From assembly GCA_013396655.1 (NCBI GenBank), contig WBMV01001912.1, forward strand, positions 693,270 to 757,269: DNA of 64,000 nt, read 5' to 3'. This document shows positions 26,526 through 39,489 of the stretch, one piece after another. A program made the position numbers and the translations under genes. Position 1 is the first letter of the stretch; every line of letters starts with the position of its first letter. This DNA is from Campylorhamphus procurvoides (taxonomy: Eukaryota; Chordata; Aves; Passeriformes; Dendrocolaptidae). A model generated the notes under the pieces. The model saw only the letters and a list, made by a program, of their open reading frames with translations. It was not told where the DNA came from and ran no database searches.

Positions 26526-29500
26526 ATGCCATAGAAAATAAAGATGTTCCTATGGCATAGATGGAAAAAAATACAAGCTTCCGAGAGGACAAAATATCTT
26601 ATGTATCTATTTTCTTCATTTATGTTCATGGAGTATCTACAGAATTTTGTTACTTCTACTGCTGTTTAAAGCAAGATAAACAAAACAAAGCCTGAGAAAG
26701 TATCACCTGGTCTATCCTACTCTTTCATGACATTTTCCCTTTAAAAAAATGCACAGCCCATCTGCCAATGACTATAGAGAACAGAGCTGTTAAACAGGAA
26801 CTGGCATCCAAGTTACTGTCAAATGGTAAAGAGATTTTGAAATGCCTAAGTACACCAATAAAGGGTTTAGACAAAGACATGAGTGAAAAACTTTCACCAG
26901 CATGAAAGGCACTCCCAACTAGATTTCTAATAACCAGAGAAGGTGACACAGAGAGGTGGGAATTTAATGCAGCATGCAACTGGGAGGACATGCTTGCCTT
27001 TAGTATTGATAAACAATCTTGCCTATTATCCTGACGTGTGTCAGAAAGAACAAGGCAATTGACAGGCTTTTTTATGTCTATCCAAATATACATCTAGATA
27101 TCTCTCTCCTGGCAAGAAATCATCCTTGCAAGAAGTGTTATTCTGCTGGTGCAGTGTCCTTCCTTCCTAAAAGTAGAGAGTAGCTGAGCAACTCTTATCC
27201 TCCTTTGTATCCCTGGAACTGTAGTACTGTGGAAGGAGTGTAGCCGTGAAATTCAAAGCTCTTCCTCCTGGCAGGTTCTGTTGCTGAGCTGCATGCTTAA
27301 GGAGAATCAGAGGAAAATGTTTTCACTTGTTCTGGTCATGCTTAAAGATTCTTTTTAATCTCAAAAGAAGTAGAAGGTATTGCTGCTTCTTTGTCTCTTC
27401 CTTGTCTTTAGCCCACATAGCCTGGAGTTGTGTGTCAATGTAGAATCCATAAAGTGCATGCTGTCTCTTTATGTTTTGTAAATGTGTGCACAGGGAATGA
27501 AAGAATTCATGTGCAGACCCACAGATTTGGGAAAGAATTAGATAAAATGCCAAATTTGAAACATCAGATTGAGATGTAAGTTACTGTTGTTTATTGCTAA
27601 CCAGTAAACTAACTAGCAGTGATTGAACTTCTCATTCCTTCCATCTAAATAAGTTATTTCTTAAGGACAAATATAAATGAAGAAAGTTAATCCTACAAGA
27701 TGAATTCCTTATATTTGTAGATATCGTATTGATACTCATGTGGGAAATTAAAACTAGTGTTTATTTTAGGCAAACTGGGATGTCTAACACTCTTAATGAT
27801 AATCTTACTCTTAAGTGCTATTGGAGTAGGTACAGGCTTTTCAGTTTCAATTTCTGGACTACTCTCATAGGTTCATATGTGTCTTGTTGAGCTGCTGGGG
27901 TGCTTTGTCTTATCTCTTACTGCTCTCTCAAAGGATTACTTGGAGGTACTTGAGAAATGGGTTTTTTTGTTGTTGTTTTAATATTCACCAGATATTCATG
28001 TTATATTTGATGAAAATTATAACCATTTCTTGAACATGCACATTCAACCAGCATGCTGTGAGGTTAGAACACACTTTAGAATTGAATTCCAACCCCTTAA
28101 CTCCACTGACTCATGCATACAGATTCCAATTACTGTAAATTTCCAAGCAATTTTATATCTGTTACAGAGGTGATTAATTTGAAGTTGTGTATACGAACTG
28201 AACCCGGACTTCTGAAGTTGTGAATAAGACAGCATTTTTCCTACGAAATTCTTGAAGGCCTTAGTCATCTTTCCCTGCACACTTTTGGTATGCCAGCAAA
28301 AAACACTCTTTTTTATTCCCCCTAGAAGAGACCATGACAGTTTAGTGTGATGGAAAATGCTATTCCCTACATGCAAATAGCCTGGAAGGAAATTTAATAT
28401 GTAAAGGAAAGACAGAAGCTCAGCTAAAAGTTCATTATGTCATTACTACCTTTCAGCTAAGTTTATGTTTAAACAGTGATAATTTTTCTGATTGCAAGAG
28501 GAATTCAACCAACTTTTGGCCTCCCTTTTATCTACGCACATTAATCATCATGTAAAGGAACAGCTACAGTGTCTATTTTTCTACAGCCACTCCATTCCTG
28601 TCCTGTAAATGTGTTATTTGCCCCATGTTCCTAGGAAGGCCTGCCAAAGCTTTTGTAGTTAAGGTTGTAAAGGAGATTTTCACTGTGAGAACATTCTTGC
28701 CTGTTTTATAATTTTTTAAAGCAACAAATTAAATACTTTTTACCTGTTGCTTGGTGGTTGGGGCTCTTTTTTTTCTGTTTGCCTTTGTATAATGGACTTG
28801 ACATGGAGAGAAAAAGCCATTTATGAACTATGACCTCTAGAAGCAAGACTTTTTGCCATTTCAAGAACATATTGAAATTTAAAAGATACCCACTTTGCTT
28901 CTGGAACAGTCTTCATTTCATTTAGCTCTTCAGTATGTTAGTTTAGAAATTACTGAAGGTATCTGGAAAAATCTGAGATTAGTACTGCACACTGTGTTGT
29001 GTAGATAAGTAGTTTTTTAAGACAGTTTTTTTTATTTGGGAAAAGAGAAAATGCTTAGGCTAGTGTTTTATTTTAATGAAGAACCCTAGTTTATTGAAAA
29101 CTTGCTGCTGTTGAGCACTTTCCTGTTCAAGATTTTGGCAGAAACTGCACGCTGGTTTACAGCAAAAATAAATCAATCTTCAAAGAGCAGATTAAAACCT
29201 ATAAAGGTGAGGAAAGAAATGTACTGTAATTTGTCTTACATGGATTTTTTTATTATGTTTTCCTCTTTACATTTAGTCTTTGCTTTTTAAGTAGGTGACA
29301 GTTACTTTCCATCATAATCTCACTATTTTATTTTTTTTTCTAACTGCAATGTGTAGGTTTAATTCCAGTGAAAAAGGCACTTAGTGTAGGTTTTTAGTCC
29401 AATAAATCAGTGATATAGCTGACTACAGCTCTCTAGAGCTGCCTCTATTAATTTCCTAATAAATTAGCATCTCACATAAGTTCTAACAGACTTATGTCTG

Positions 29501-32500
29501 GTTAATTAGGTGTTAGACAGTTACAGATGCCACTTACAGCTCCTCATGTTTCTGGGAGATGAAATACCACAGTAAGATGTGAGATTATTAGAATTTCCTT
29601 ATTGGAATCAGTTTTTGACACTTCACTTTGAGATGTTTTCAATATGAGGGTTGTATTTTTCCTTAATGAGGATTTCATAGGGAAATTCCAAAACATTACA
29701 TAATTACTCCTATACTGCTTATGCAAAAAGTCCAAATAAAAAAAAAACAAAAAAACCTTGAAGATTTAACTCCTGTGCAGATATTCAGAATAGATGAGAT
29801 AATTCCATTCATTAAGGAATTTACTATCTAGAAAATGTAATATCATGCCATCTGTTAAAATGGGGATTCGTTCATATGGTAGTAACCCAAATCAGACAGT
29901 GGGTCAAAATGTTTGCAAGCAAGTTATCCTGACTTTGGAAATTACTAGTTGGTGGTGCTGTGCGAGCTAATCATGTGATTACCCATTGATTGTCTACTTC
30001 AGGGCTGTACTTAATGCCAATAATTTCTGCTGATTAATATTTATTTACAGAGGAATTAGTAACTTTTATATTTTGTATAGAAAATAACTGCAATGATGAC
30101 CACTTAGAATTGAATTCTGGGAACACCTTCCCAAATAAGTGAGAACAAAAGAACTGAAGTCCCATCAGTATAGGTTTGTTTGTTTGTTTGCTTGCATTTG
30201 AATAAAGGAGTAATCAAAAACAAATTTAGAGCTGGATACTTGTCATCTTAAGGTGTTTTTTGTCTGACCTTTCTTTATGGAACTGTGTATCTTCCCCTCT
30301 CTACTCTTTCAATAACAAAAAAAAAAAAAAAACAACAAAACCATGAGCAGTGATTTCTTTGAAGTAAGAAAACAAAGTAGAAAAAGGGAATCTTTTTATG
30401 CAATAGTTACTTGCAGGAGGTATGTAGCTGTGATAATTTTCTTGATTCATGTTAGTTAGTGTGACTTCAAGACAGTCAGATTTGAGAAATCACAGAGTAT
30501 GATTAGATTTGAATATGTTAAACTGATATTTTTTCAGTAATAACATTCTGAATAATTAAAAAGGTAAACTTTTTCCTTATTTTTAGATCAATTTTTCTTT
30601 GTGAAGTTTGGAATAGGGTGAGATTTGGAATAACTTATGAGGGATATCCTGCCTACACAACGTGCCCCAATATTACAGCATGTTGTGGTAGCAAGAATTG
30701 TATCTTTCCATTACACAATAAATCAGCAAAAATAATAGAAATTAGAACAGCCAAAATTCCTGGTAGTGATTTACAAAATGGGAGAAATTCTTCAGCAACT
30801 TTGCTGTTCTTAAAATTTATTTTATTATCTTATCCTTTTAAGTTATACCTAGGTGAAGAGATGCATACAAGTAGATGTAGGAGATGAGACTACCGATCTT
30901 AAAGCAAGAAAAAGAATTCATGAAATAAAAGTTGGAGGAAATTCCATCAAAAAGGCTACGTTTTCCCTGCATTTTTATATTTTTTGTTATTTGTTCTTCC
31001 AACTTAAATTGCTACTACTATCTTTTGAAAACATTTCACAAATGTGAAAAAAGTGCAAACAACCTAAAACATATTTATGGGCTTCTACATGTTTTGTCTG
31101 TCTATTAAAATGCTATATCAATACTTGAAGAATGTACTAAAGGGGTTTCTATGACTGTCTCACAGTGCTGTGTTAATGTACAGGATTTTTTTTAAATAAA
31201 TGTTTAACTCTGTAGGAATTAGATCTGTTCAGTCTTTTCATTCCACCATCTTACATTTCTCCATGAAAGAAAATGTTTAATACTTTTTATTTAACAACTG
31301 TAATTTTCTTGTATGTGTTTTATTAAAATTTGGTTACCAAGTCTATTTAAAATGAATTGCAGGTACTCTTCACAAGATAGACTTTATTATAAACCTTGTC
31401 TTATACTAAACAAACTCAGCTGAAAAACTGCAAAAATAAAACCCACTATCTCACCACTAAACCCACTTTTCAAACAAATATATTGTTCTAAAAGATATAT
31501 ACAAGTAAAAATTGGGAAGCAGTTTGAATGCAGCTGTCAACACAAAAATATTAGCACTTCTGGGATGTGAGCTTCAGAGATGTTGGAAGTACTTTTGTCC
31601 TGTGCACTCATGCAAAGCTATGGCTGAAAGCATTGGCAGTTTAAATACACATGAAAGGAAGAACAAAAATAATTATGGAATATGGGGAATCTGTCAAGAA
31701 ATTTAAAGCTTTGCTCAGCAATTCAAGATAATAAACTCTAGTTTTTTTCTTCCCTCCCCCCCCGCCACTACTGTTCACCATGTTGTGTAAATAGAATCAG
31801 AGCTGCTGGGTGTTGTACAAAGTCACAGCTGAAATAAACTCACAGAACTTAGTGTGAAGGTGTATGAGTTTTCTCCAGTGATGTTTTTACTTCTTCTTCT
31901 GTCTGTTTAGTTAGTAATCCTTGCTGTAGGCTGTGGGGTTCAAGAAATTCACTTTTCCCCTTTCAATTAATAACAAGCTGATACTAAGTATCCCACGATG
32001 AGGGGATATCTCTTTAATACCAGAATACTTTCAGTAAATTCAGCCAGCAGCAGTTCATTGCATATTTTTATTATGACATCTTAACAAGTACCTGTGAAAC
32101 TATTCTGGATGTTGATGTTTGGCTCGATGGCTTTGAGGGAGCAGTGCTGTCCCCTAGCCACCCTTTTTAGAGCTAGCTAGTAAGTATATTGTCTTGGGAT
32201 AGTGAGTGAGAAGTACAAGAGAAAACTCCTGCTTGCTTTGTTGTGTCTGAGATCCAGACTAGGTTACAATGCACAAACCCAAAAAGGTAGTGGAGGATAG
32301 AGAATTTTCAATCTATGCAGATCCTTTAATTGAGGTTTACTAGTTGGCCCCTATATGGTTAGTTCAAGCATGCATAAGTATATACATAAATTGTAACTAG
32401 ATATTAATGCTCAGTCTTATGCTTTTTCATATTGGCGATCATTGCTTTTCCTGCTTTGAGTAAGCTGTGCTAAGGATATAAGTAGCAGTAGCTCAATGTG

Positions 32501-33631
32501 AACCAGCAGCAATCTTTGTCCAGCACTGAGTGTCCATGCTGCCTGGGGGTGTAAGGGAGAAGTCCACAGACATTGTATTAATCTCAGGTGGTTTTCATCT
32601 TGGGTCAGATAAAAAAAAACCAAACCCTTTTCAGTTGAGCTGATTCAATTCTCTTGTTATTCTACATGAATGAACACTGTTTTCCTCCCTTGGTTATGAC
32701 TTTGTTCCATTTTTGCAACGCAAACAAACTCCAGCTCTCAAGGATCTATGTCTTTAATCACCAGTAATTAGTCATTGGTGGGTTGTTTACACTCCTGGAT
32801 CTTTGTGCCTGTTTCAAAGCCCCTGCTGTCATCCCATCCTTTATACGGCATTTGTATTTCTCAGGTCATAGATTAGCTCATTCTACAATGAACTTGTTAC
32901 CACTGCTGATCACACATACATTATGTGCAATTCACCTTGTAAAACAAATTGCTGCCTCCCAATTGTATTAGGCATCAAAGGTAAGAAAATAATGACTATA
33001 TTTCTCTAAGTGAAATAATCCTGAAAGTGTGCTCTTCTTCCCTTGAGTGGGTACTGAAGTGTGTGGCACAGTTTTCCTTATCTTTTTACTTTTGAAGGGC
33101 AAAAACATTGTGTAAAGAAAGAATGAGCTGAATGTTGCCAGACAGTACAATAGCTAACAACAGTCCCTTTCTATGTTTCCTCCCTCTCCTGTACGTTGTG
33201 TATGCAGCCACTGAGAAGGGAACAGAAGCGTCTGCTCTTCCTACAGGTCTAACAAATCATTTCCCCTTTCCTTTCAGAGTCATATTACTATGGTCAGGAG
33301 AGAATTAAGAACCAAATAATTGTATGCAGCCAGGGAGACAGCAGTATGATTTTGTAGATAGTTAGGTTGAAGGACTGAGCTGGTTTGCTTGTCAATCTCC
33401 TCCATCCCTGAGCTGTCCAAAGGTGACTCCACAGTAGTAGAAATGGGACAGTGCCCTGAACTATGCTGGGTTCCGATGGCTACAATGAAAGCAAATTGAA
33501 TTACCAGCCAAATAAAGTGTTAGGATCTATCTCTTAACCTTTCAGATGGTTTTTCTGTCAATACTGAATGCTTTTTTAACTACTTTGGTGGAAATTTTAA
33601 AATTCCCTGTAACAGAAAGGGTGCTTTGTAA
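26526..33631. other. long AT-rich non-coding interval
   Basis: Seven kilobases with no repeat family recognised, only short A- or T-runs (for example 30319-30340). A 122-codon open frame at 26725-27093 (minus strand) has no domain I know and no coding context. I see no splice-flanked exon or RNA gene. Confidence 0.5.
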
Positions 33632-34023
33632 TGGTTTTGTCTGAGATAGAGTTCATTTACTTTGGGACAGCTGACCCCAACCAAACAAAAAGATATTCCA
33701 CATCATATGATGTCATGCTCAGCAATAAAATCTGGTGGAAAGTAGGAGGGTGATACACTCAGAGTTATGGCATATGTCTTCCCATGTAAACATTACCAGG
33801 AGCCCTGTTTTCCTGGAGATGGCTGAACATCTGTCAAACAATCAGAAGTAGTGAATGAATTCCTTATGTCACTTTGCTTGTGTTTGCAGGTTTTGCTTTC
33901 CTTATAAAACTGTTTTCATCTTAACTTACTAGTTTTCTCACTGTTATCCTTCCCATTTTCTCCAGAGTGAAGCACAAGTGAGCATCAGGGTGGGGCTCAG
34001 CTGTCTGTAGAGGTTAGCCCACA
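33632..34023 (+). mobile_element. avian ERV solo LTR (copy A), plus strand
   Basis: This matches a common avian LTR family by order of landmarks: a start near 'tggttttgtctgagatagag', then 'gggacagctgaccccaacca', 'agatattccacatcatatg', 'gatgtcatgctcagcaataa', 'tttcctggagatggctgaac', 'gtgaatgaattccttatgtc' and 'aactgttttcatcttaac', ending near 'gttagcccaca'. A TATA-like 'caataaaatc' follows the 'gtcatgctcag' element. Compared with the family as I know it, roughly 170 bp are missing near the start. No target-site duplication is evident, and no internal retroviral sequence lies beside it. A relative lies at 62845-63321 in opposite orientation. Confidence 0.75.
33708..33715. promoter_or_regulatory. 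decayed CRE-like site in LTR copy A
   Basis: TGATGTCA here corresponds in position to a TGACGTCA-type palindrome in other members of this LTR family as I remember them. The difference would be a single CpG decay (C to T). Confidence 0.35.
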
Positions 34024-36891
34024 ATGGTGCTACAGCATGAAAAGGAATATAGAATAAATCCATCTATATAAATATACATTATACTGAAGCTGCATTTTGC
34101 AATATACATAAATAATAGGGTTGATATGTTTCTCACCAGGATTAACACGACAGCAGAGTGTAAAGTGTTTGGATTTTCCACACAATAATTAGTAAATTAC
34201 TCTGAGGAATTTCTCTTCCTCTCTACACCCCATTTAGGTTTTCAGTTTGTCTAAGTGTGGAAAGTATCCTTCAATTTTCTCATTACTTATTGCAAAATGG
34301 AAGGAACTTACCTTTGGGTAAAGGTTTGCAGATTGACTTCTTGGCTCTTGTTCCTTCAGACTTGAGCATGATACAGGAGTCTTTGAAAGTTTTAGGTGTG
34401 AGATTTGTCCACTACTCATGAAACCAAACATCTTGTTAAAAAAAATGTTTACAGAAAAAAACCAAATTGAAACATGCCTTAGTAAAACATCCACTGTTCT
34501 CTCTATTTTAAAATCTCTAGTTAAGTAGAGATGCCCATTTTTAAGGATATCTGTTTGGGAGAGAGGGGAAGACACCAAAGCAAAATCCACAAACACAAGA
34601 AAGAGACTTAGGTGGATATGATGCTAAAATGCACTTTCCTTGCTGAAATTTATGCAAGACCTAAAAAGTTTTTTTTTTCTGAATACGCCTAGAATAGTGC
34701 TACTGTTCTGTACATTTCACTTCTATTGTTGTACCCTCTACTGTGTTGGTAATACTATGTGCAAAACTCTGGGTGTAAATGTTAATAGAATTACTCAGTT
34801 GGTGATAGCACTCAAATCTGTAACTGCCTCTGGATTCTGAACAGTTCTGAAATTAAACTATTAACATTGGCTTTAATATTTGTTCCAACAGTGGCCACAT
34901 TTTTCACCTAGAGAAATAATCAGCAGAAGGACAAATTGGAGATGTATTTGCAGATCTAAAATGCTTACCCCTTACTAATCTTATAGCCAGCTGAACTGAG
35001 GTCAGGTGGAAGAAACTGGGTTGCTCTTTGGGAACTGTCAGGCAATATTTCTTATTCCAGGTCTGAAAATTCTAAATTCCCTTTCGTACTTTGGAATTCC
35101 TTCCCAGGAATACAGTCCTGTTTTATACAGGAGTGAAAAACAATTCAGGTTCCCTAGCATCCTAGGAGCAGCTACATTTTCCTTTTGCATTTATTTTTGA
35201 AGCCTCTAAACAATACCTAATGTTTGATAATAAGGGCAGTTAAGACTGTATCTGCACTTCTGTTCTCTGAGTTCTTTCCTGAAAAGGTAATTAGAATGCT
35301 GCAGTAAAACACACTGCTCAATATGCTTGTTTTTCCTGACTCATTTGCACACCTTTCTGAGCATATCTCCCAGCAGGATGTGCATAGTGATAGTTGAAGG
35401 AAAAGAAAAATTAGTGATGCAAAATTAAGCACTTTTTTTTCTTCTCCATTAGAAGCTGTCAGGTCTCATTAAAAAATAATAGTAAAAAAATCCCTGAAAC
35501 CCTAAAATATTTTGAAGTAAAAGTTTTAGCAGTAATTGACAGTTTGATGTTTGAAGAATGGCTTCATCAAGGCTCTGATAGCAACTACATAACAAGATAT
35601 TCATTGTAACCACTGTGCTTGGAGCAAGAAAGCTTTAATTCTTTTTGCATCTCCATTAAATTAGAATGTTAGTTCATGTTTGTTCAGTACAGTAGTCCCA
35701 TTCTTCAGTGGCCACATACTCTGCCGTCTTTCAGTAGGCTGAAAATTACTTCATGATCTTTTCAGAGACTGTATTATGGTGTGAAACCGTGACAGTGCTT
35801 TTCTTATGTTCACGTTATATTCTCATTCCTAACTCAGTTAACTCTGTTCATCAAATAGCAATCTGTTTCTGCATCTGGGTGCTATGTAGGTAAAATCTGT
35901 CCTTCAAAATGGAGAATTAGTCTCATTTCCCTATTAGCTACTGGAGTGCTCATAATAAAGCTTAAAATGACTCACCCTTGACTATACACACTAATCAAAA
36001 GCACTGCTGTTCCAGGCAAGTGAGACTTGTGAGGCTAATTTTAAAGCAGGTGTTCATGTCTTCAAAATAACAACCATTTTCTTGTCTGTTTGTTGTGGGT
36101 TTTTTTTCTTTCAGCATTTGTGTTATAATAGGGAGTAGTGAATATACTTAGATACAAGAATTAGTTTGAAGTAGTAAATTAAGAGAGAAGGAATCTAAGC
36201 TTGTATCTGTGTTTTAGGTTAACATCTTCATGTTTGCTTCACTTAAATTTCTACTACTCACATTGAAGGGTATTATCTCATTACAGCATCTCACTCCATA
36301 GCATGTTGACAAAAGAGGTCACAAACTTTATTCTGTAATTGTAAAGAATCCTACCATAGTACCTCTAAAGCTGCAAAGTCAGCAAGGACAGTACATGGTA
36401 AATAAGCAAGCAAAAAGCAAATAGCACCAAAAATTGAATATGACATGAGTAAAATTTTTTTATGATTTTTTTTTCTTTTAAAGGGTCTATCTACAAGTGA
36501 GATGTGGATAGAAAACACAGCATTGCTCTAGACTTTGAAATGAAAGGTGAAGAATTGCCTGTTTTTATCAGAAGAAATTATTGGATAAGGTAAAGTTAAG
36601 GGCAAGTTAGCAACAAAATATTTGGTGTCAGACAGTGACATTTTTATTTATATAATGGAATCTATATATGCTTTTCCAACACAAGCAAGTTCATTTTCCG
36701 CAGCAACAGCTTTTATGTAGAGTGAGATTTAGAAGATATCTTCTTTCTTGAATACATCGGAGACTTCTGGTTGAAAAGTCCAGGCTCACATGACAGAATA
36801 AATTTCTTGTTGAGCAGAAAACCTGTATAGGTTTTGACCTGCATAGAAACTAGATAATGAAAGGAGATGGTGCTTGCAGCTGACTGCCGTA
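34024..36891. other. AT-rich non-coding DNA
   Basis: No recognised repeat or gene in about 2.9 kb. The open frames here have no recognisable domains. Confidence 0.55.
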
Positions 36892-37370
36892 TGTGTGCAT
36901 GCATTGGATTTGTGTGACAAGGTTCTCTTAGCACAGTGTGAGGTGGGGAAGGGGGAAAGCTACTTCTGTGAGAAGCTGCTAGAAACTTCCCCTATGTTCG
37001 ATGCTGTCCATGCCAACTGGATCCATGACAGACCCTCTGCTGGCCAAAGCCAAGCCCAGTGATGATAGTGGTAACATCTCTGGGACAAAAATATTTAAGA
37101 AGGGGAAAAAAGCATGCTGCACATCAGCAGCTGGGAGAGAGGAGTGGGAGGAACAGTCTTGCAGATACCAAGTTCAGCGAAGAAGGAGGGGGAGATGCCC
37201 AGGTACCAGACCAGATATACGCCTGCAGCTTGCGATGGGGCAGACTGTCTCTCTACAGCTCATCGGGGTCCATGGTTGAGCAGATATCCATCCACAGCCC
37301 ATGGATGTCCATGGCTACCCACACTGCAGCTGGCTGATTTGCTAAAAGTAGGCTGTGATCCTACAGAAAA

Positions 37371-37625
37371 CCCATGCTGAAGCACGGTCCTGGCAGGATC
37401 TGTGGCCCTATAGAGATAGAAGCCCATGCCGAAGCAGGTTCATTGACAGGAGGTGTGACCCCATGGAAGACCCACATTGGAGCAGTCTGTTCCTGAAAGA
37501 TTGCATCTGGTGAAAGGAACCCACGCTGGAGCAGTTTGTGAAGAACTGCAGCCCATGGGAAGCACTCACATTGGAGAAGTTAATGGAGAACCGTCTCCCA
37601 TAAGAGAGACCCCAAGCTGGAGCAG
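37371..37625 (+). repeat. six-copy tandem repeat inside the LTR
   Basis: Units begin at about 37371, 37423, 37471, 37520, 37565 and 37610, spaced 52, 48, 49, 45 and 45 bp. Each opens with a variant of 'cccacgctggagcag'. The repeat lies between the TATA-like site and the poly-A signal, so it would be in the transcribed R region or just upstream. Confidence 0.85.
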
Positions 37626-37844
37626 GGGAAGAGTGTGAGGATCCTCCCCAGAGGAGTAAGCAAAGGTCAGACAATGTATGATGAACTGACTGCAGCCCCA
37701 ATTCCCCATCCCCCTATATTGTTGCAGGGAGAGGAAGTAGAAAATTCAGGAGTGAAGTTAAGCTGAGGAAGGATGAAGTGGTGGGCAGAAGGCATTTTTA
37801 AGATTTAGTTTTATATCTTATTATTCTACTCCAATTTGATTTGG

Positions 37845-37850
37845 AATAAA
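37845..37850 (+). promoter_or_regulatory. AATAAA polyadenylation signal of the LTR
   Basis: Canonical signal in 'ttggaataaattaaacg', at the position expected for the R/U5 end of this LTR family. Confidence 0.6.
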
Positions 37851-37945
37851 TTAAACGAATTTCACCAAGATGAGTCTGTTTTGCCCATGACAATAGTTGT
37901 TGAATTATCTCTTCCTGTCCTTTTTGTGACCCATGAGCTTTTTGT

Positions 37946-37964
37946 TTTTTTCTTTCTTTCTTTT

Positions 37965-38058
<94 letters not shown>
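37946..38058. repeat. (TTTC)n microsatellite inside the LTR
   Basis: An uninterrupted pyrimidine tract of about 110 bp, mostly TTTC units with a few breaks (TTTTTC, TCTC). It replaces the short T-rich spacer between 'gacccatgagctttt' and 'tgtccagctgagaagcag'. The long open frames in both directions here are artefacts of the repeat. Confidence 0.97.
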
Positions 38059-38131
38059 GTCCAGCTGAGAAGCAGAGTTGTAGAGCAGCTTTGGTGGGTA
38101 CCTGACCTCCAGCCAGGGTCACCCTACCACA

Positions 38132-39489
38132 ATGTTCTCTAGGTAAATGCCAGGAGTCCTGTCTCTCTCCAACTGATATGATAGATGGAAAACAAAATTA
38201 CAGAAAAAAATAGGATGCCTCTGAAAGAAAAAAAGTATTCTTGTCTCTCATGGATTGTATCACTATGGAGATTCATTAGAATATTCTTTCCACAACTTAG
38301 GAAAAAAACCCAATTTTTTATCTACTGCCTATATTAACTTTTGGAATGTTCCGTGCAGGTGCTTCCTTGCCCCTCCACTCTGCATTGATTTTTCTACTTC
38401 CTCTGTTCATGCATTCTGTCCCTCTTGGTAGCCAGAGGTGAAAGGCTAATATTTTTGACATTATTTTTTTTCCATTCAAACCATGTTCCCTTGTGCAATT
38501 CCATTCATATATTTATGGTCTGTAATGTTTCATTCTCAGCAGTCAGAATTAGTTTTGTGACCATTGGCCATCCAATACCCATTAGACCCAGGGAGGAAAT
38601 ATAAAAAGCGCTTTGAAGGCATTGATGGTGTGAGCATCTATATAAGGAATATCTCCTTTGCAAACTTATCTGTGCTAATTAGTACTGGGATCAGAGTGTT
38701 CCAGTTAGCCTAACCTGAGTATAAGTATTCCCACAGCAAGGTCTTCTGTGTGTTACTGTCCCTGAACCAATGTACATATGTGCCCAGGAGAGCAAACCCC
38801 TGCTGCTTTGTGCCCTGGTGCTCTGGGAATTGTTCCTGCGCAGCTGAGTCAACTGTGAGAAAATGTCGTACCTTCAGAAAGGGTTGTTCAGACAGTGTTA
38901 GGGCATTCACCACATCCCTTTTTCTTTCTGAAGACAGGTTCTGGGCTAAGTTAAAGGACAGAATAGATGTTAGTTCATACATATTGCTGAAAGCCACTGT
39001 GCCTGGAGTCAAATAAGCGTATGGTAAGGTTGTTAATAAGTAAAAAATATGGGTTGAGTCAAAAATATTTGTAATACTAAAATCTAAGTCTGTTGTGGAT
39101 ATATGGTCTTTCTTACCTATTTTACAACTTGATTCTATTCAAAATTATTCAATGAACAAGTGCAGCAATCAGATATATGACAAAATAAAAATGCCTAATG
39201 AGTAATGTTATTACTATTTATGTTTCACAATTTTACTTATAGTTTTAATTTATAAGAGTGGGGAAAATTCAGAGCGGTATCCAGCGAAAGCTGATAGTTA
39301 TTTGGAACAAAATTGAATATGCCAATGCTGATAGGATAATTTACTGACTGGTAAGGCTTATTAACAAGCTGATGGTTTCTAATCACTGGCAATTAATAAT
39401 CACTTATAGTTCTAAATTCTCTAGGAGTAACATAATCGCCCTCAGAAGTAGACAGAAGAATTCATTGATCTGATGTCTCCAAATGAAAT
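38132..39489. other. non-coding DNA, unassigned
   Basis: Mixed sequence with a GC-richer patch at about 38740-39015 that carries overlapping open frames on both strands (38710-39012 minus and 38750-39016 plus). Neither resembles a protein I know and both are more likely chance. Confidence 0.45.

Larger units (their letters stand above)
36892..38131 (+). mobile_element. avian ERVL-type solo LTR, 1.24 kb, plus strand
   Basis: The element starts near 'tgtgtgcatgcattggattt' and ends near 'gtcaccctaccaca'. In order it contains the segment 'gagaagctgctagaaacttc', 'gctggccaaagccaagccca', a TATA-like 'atatttaagaaggggaaaa' at 37091, a six-copy tandem repeat, the conserved stretch 'aaagattt'-like 'aagatttagttttatatctt', a poly-A signal AATAAA at 37845-37850, 'gatgagtctgttttgcccat', a TTTC microsatellite and a terminal 'tttggtgggtacctgacctc'. 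This arrangement is that of a common avian LTR family usually classed as ERVL. Both ends are close to complete, which indicates a solo LTR. I found no clear target-site duplication. Confidence 0.85.

Noticed and set aside
26725..27093. 122-codon minus-strand open frame
   Set aside because: No family resemblance, ordinary AT-rich composition, and a length that can occur by chance in 64 kb.
37836..38142. Serine/leucine/phenylalanine-rich and lysine/glutamate-rich open frames
   Set aside because: They are translations of the TTTC microsatellite in the LTR.
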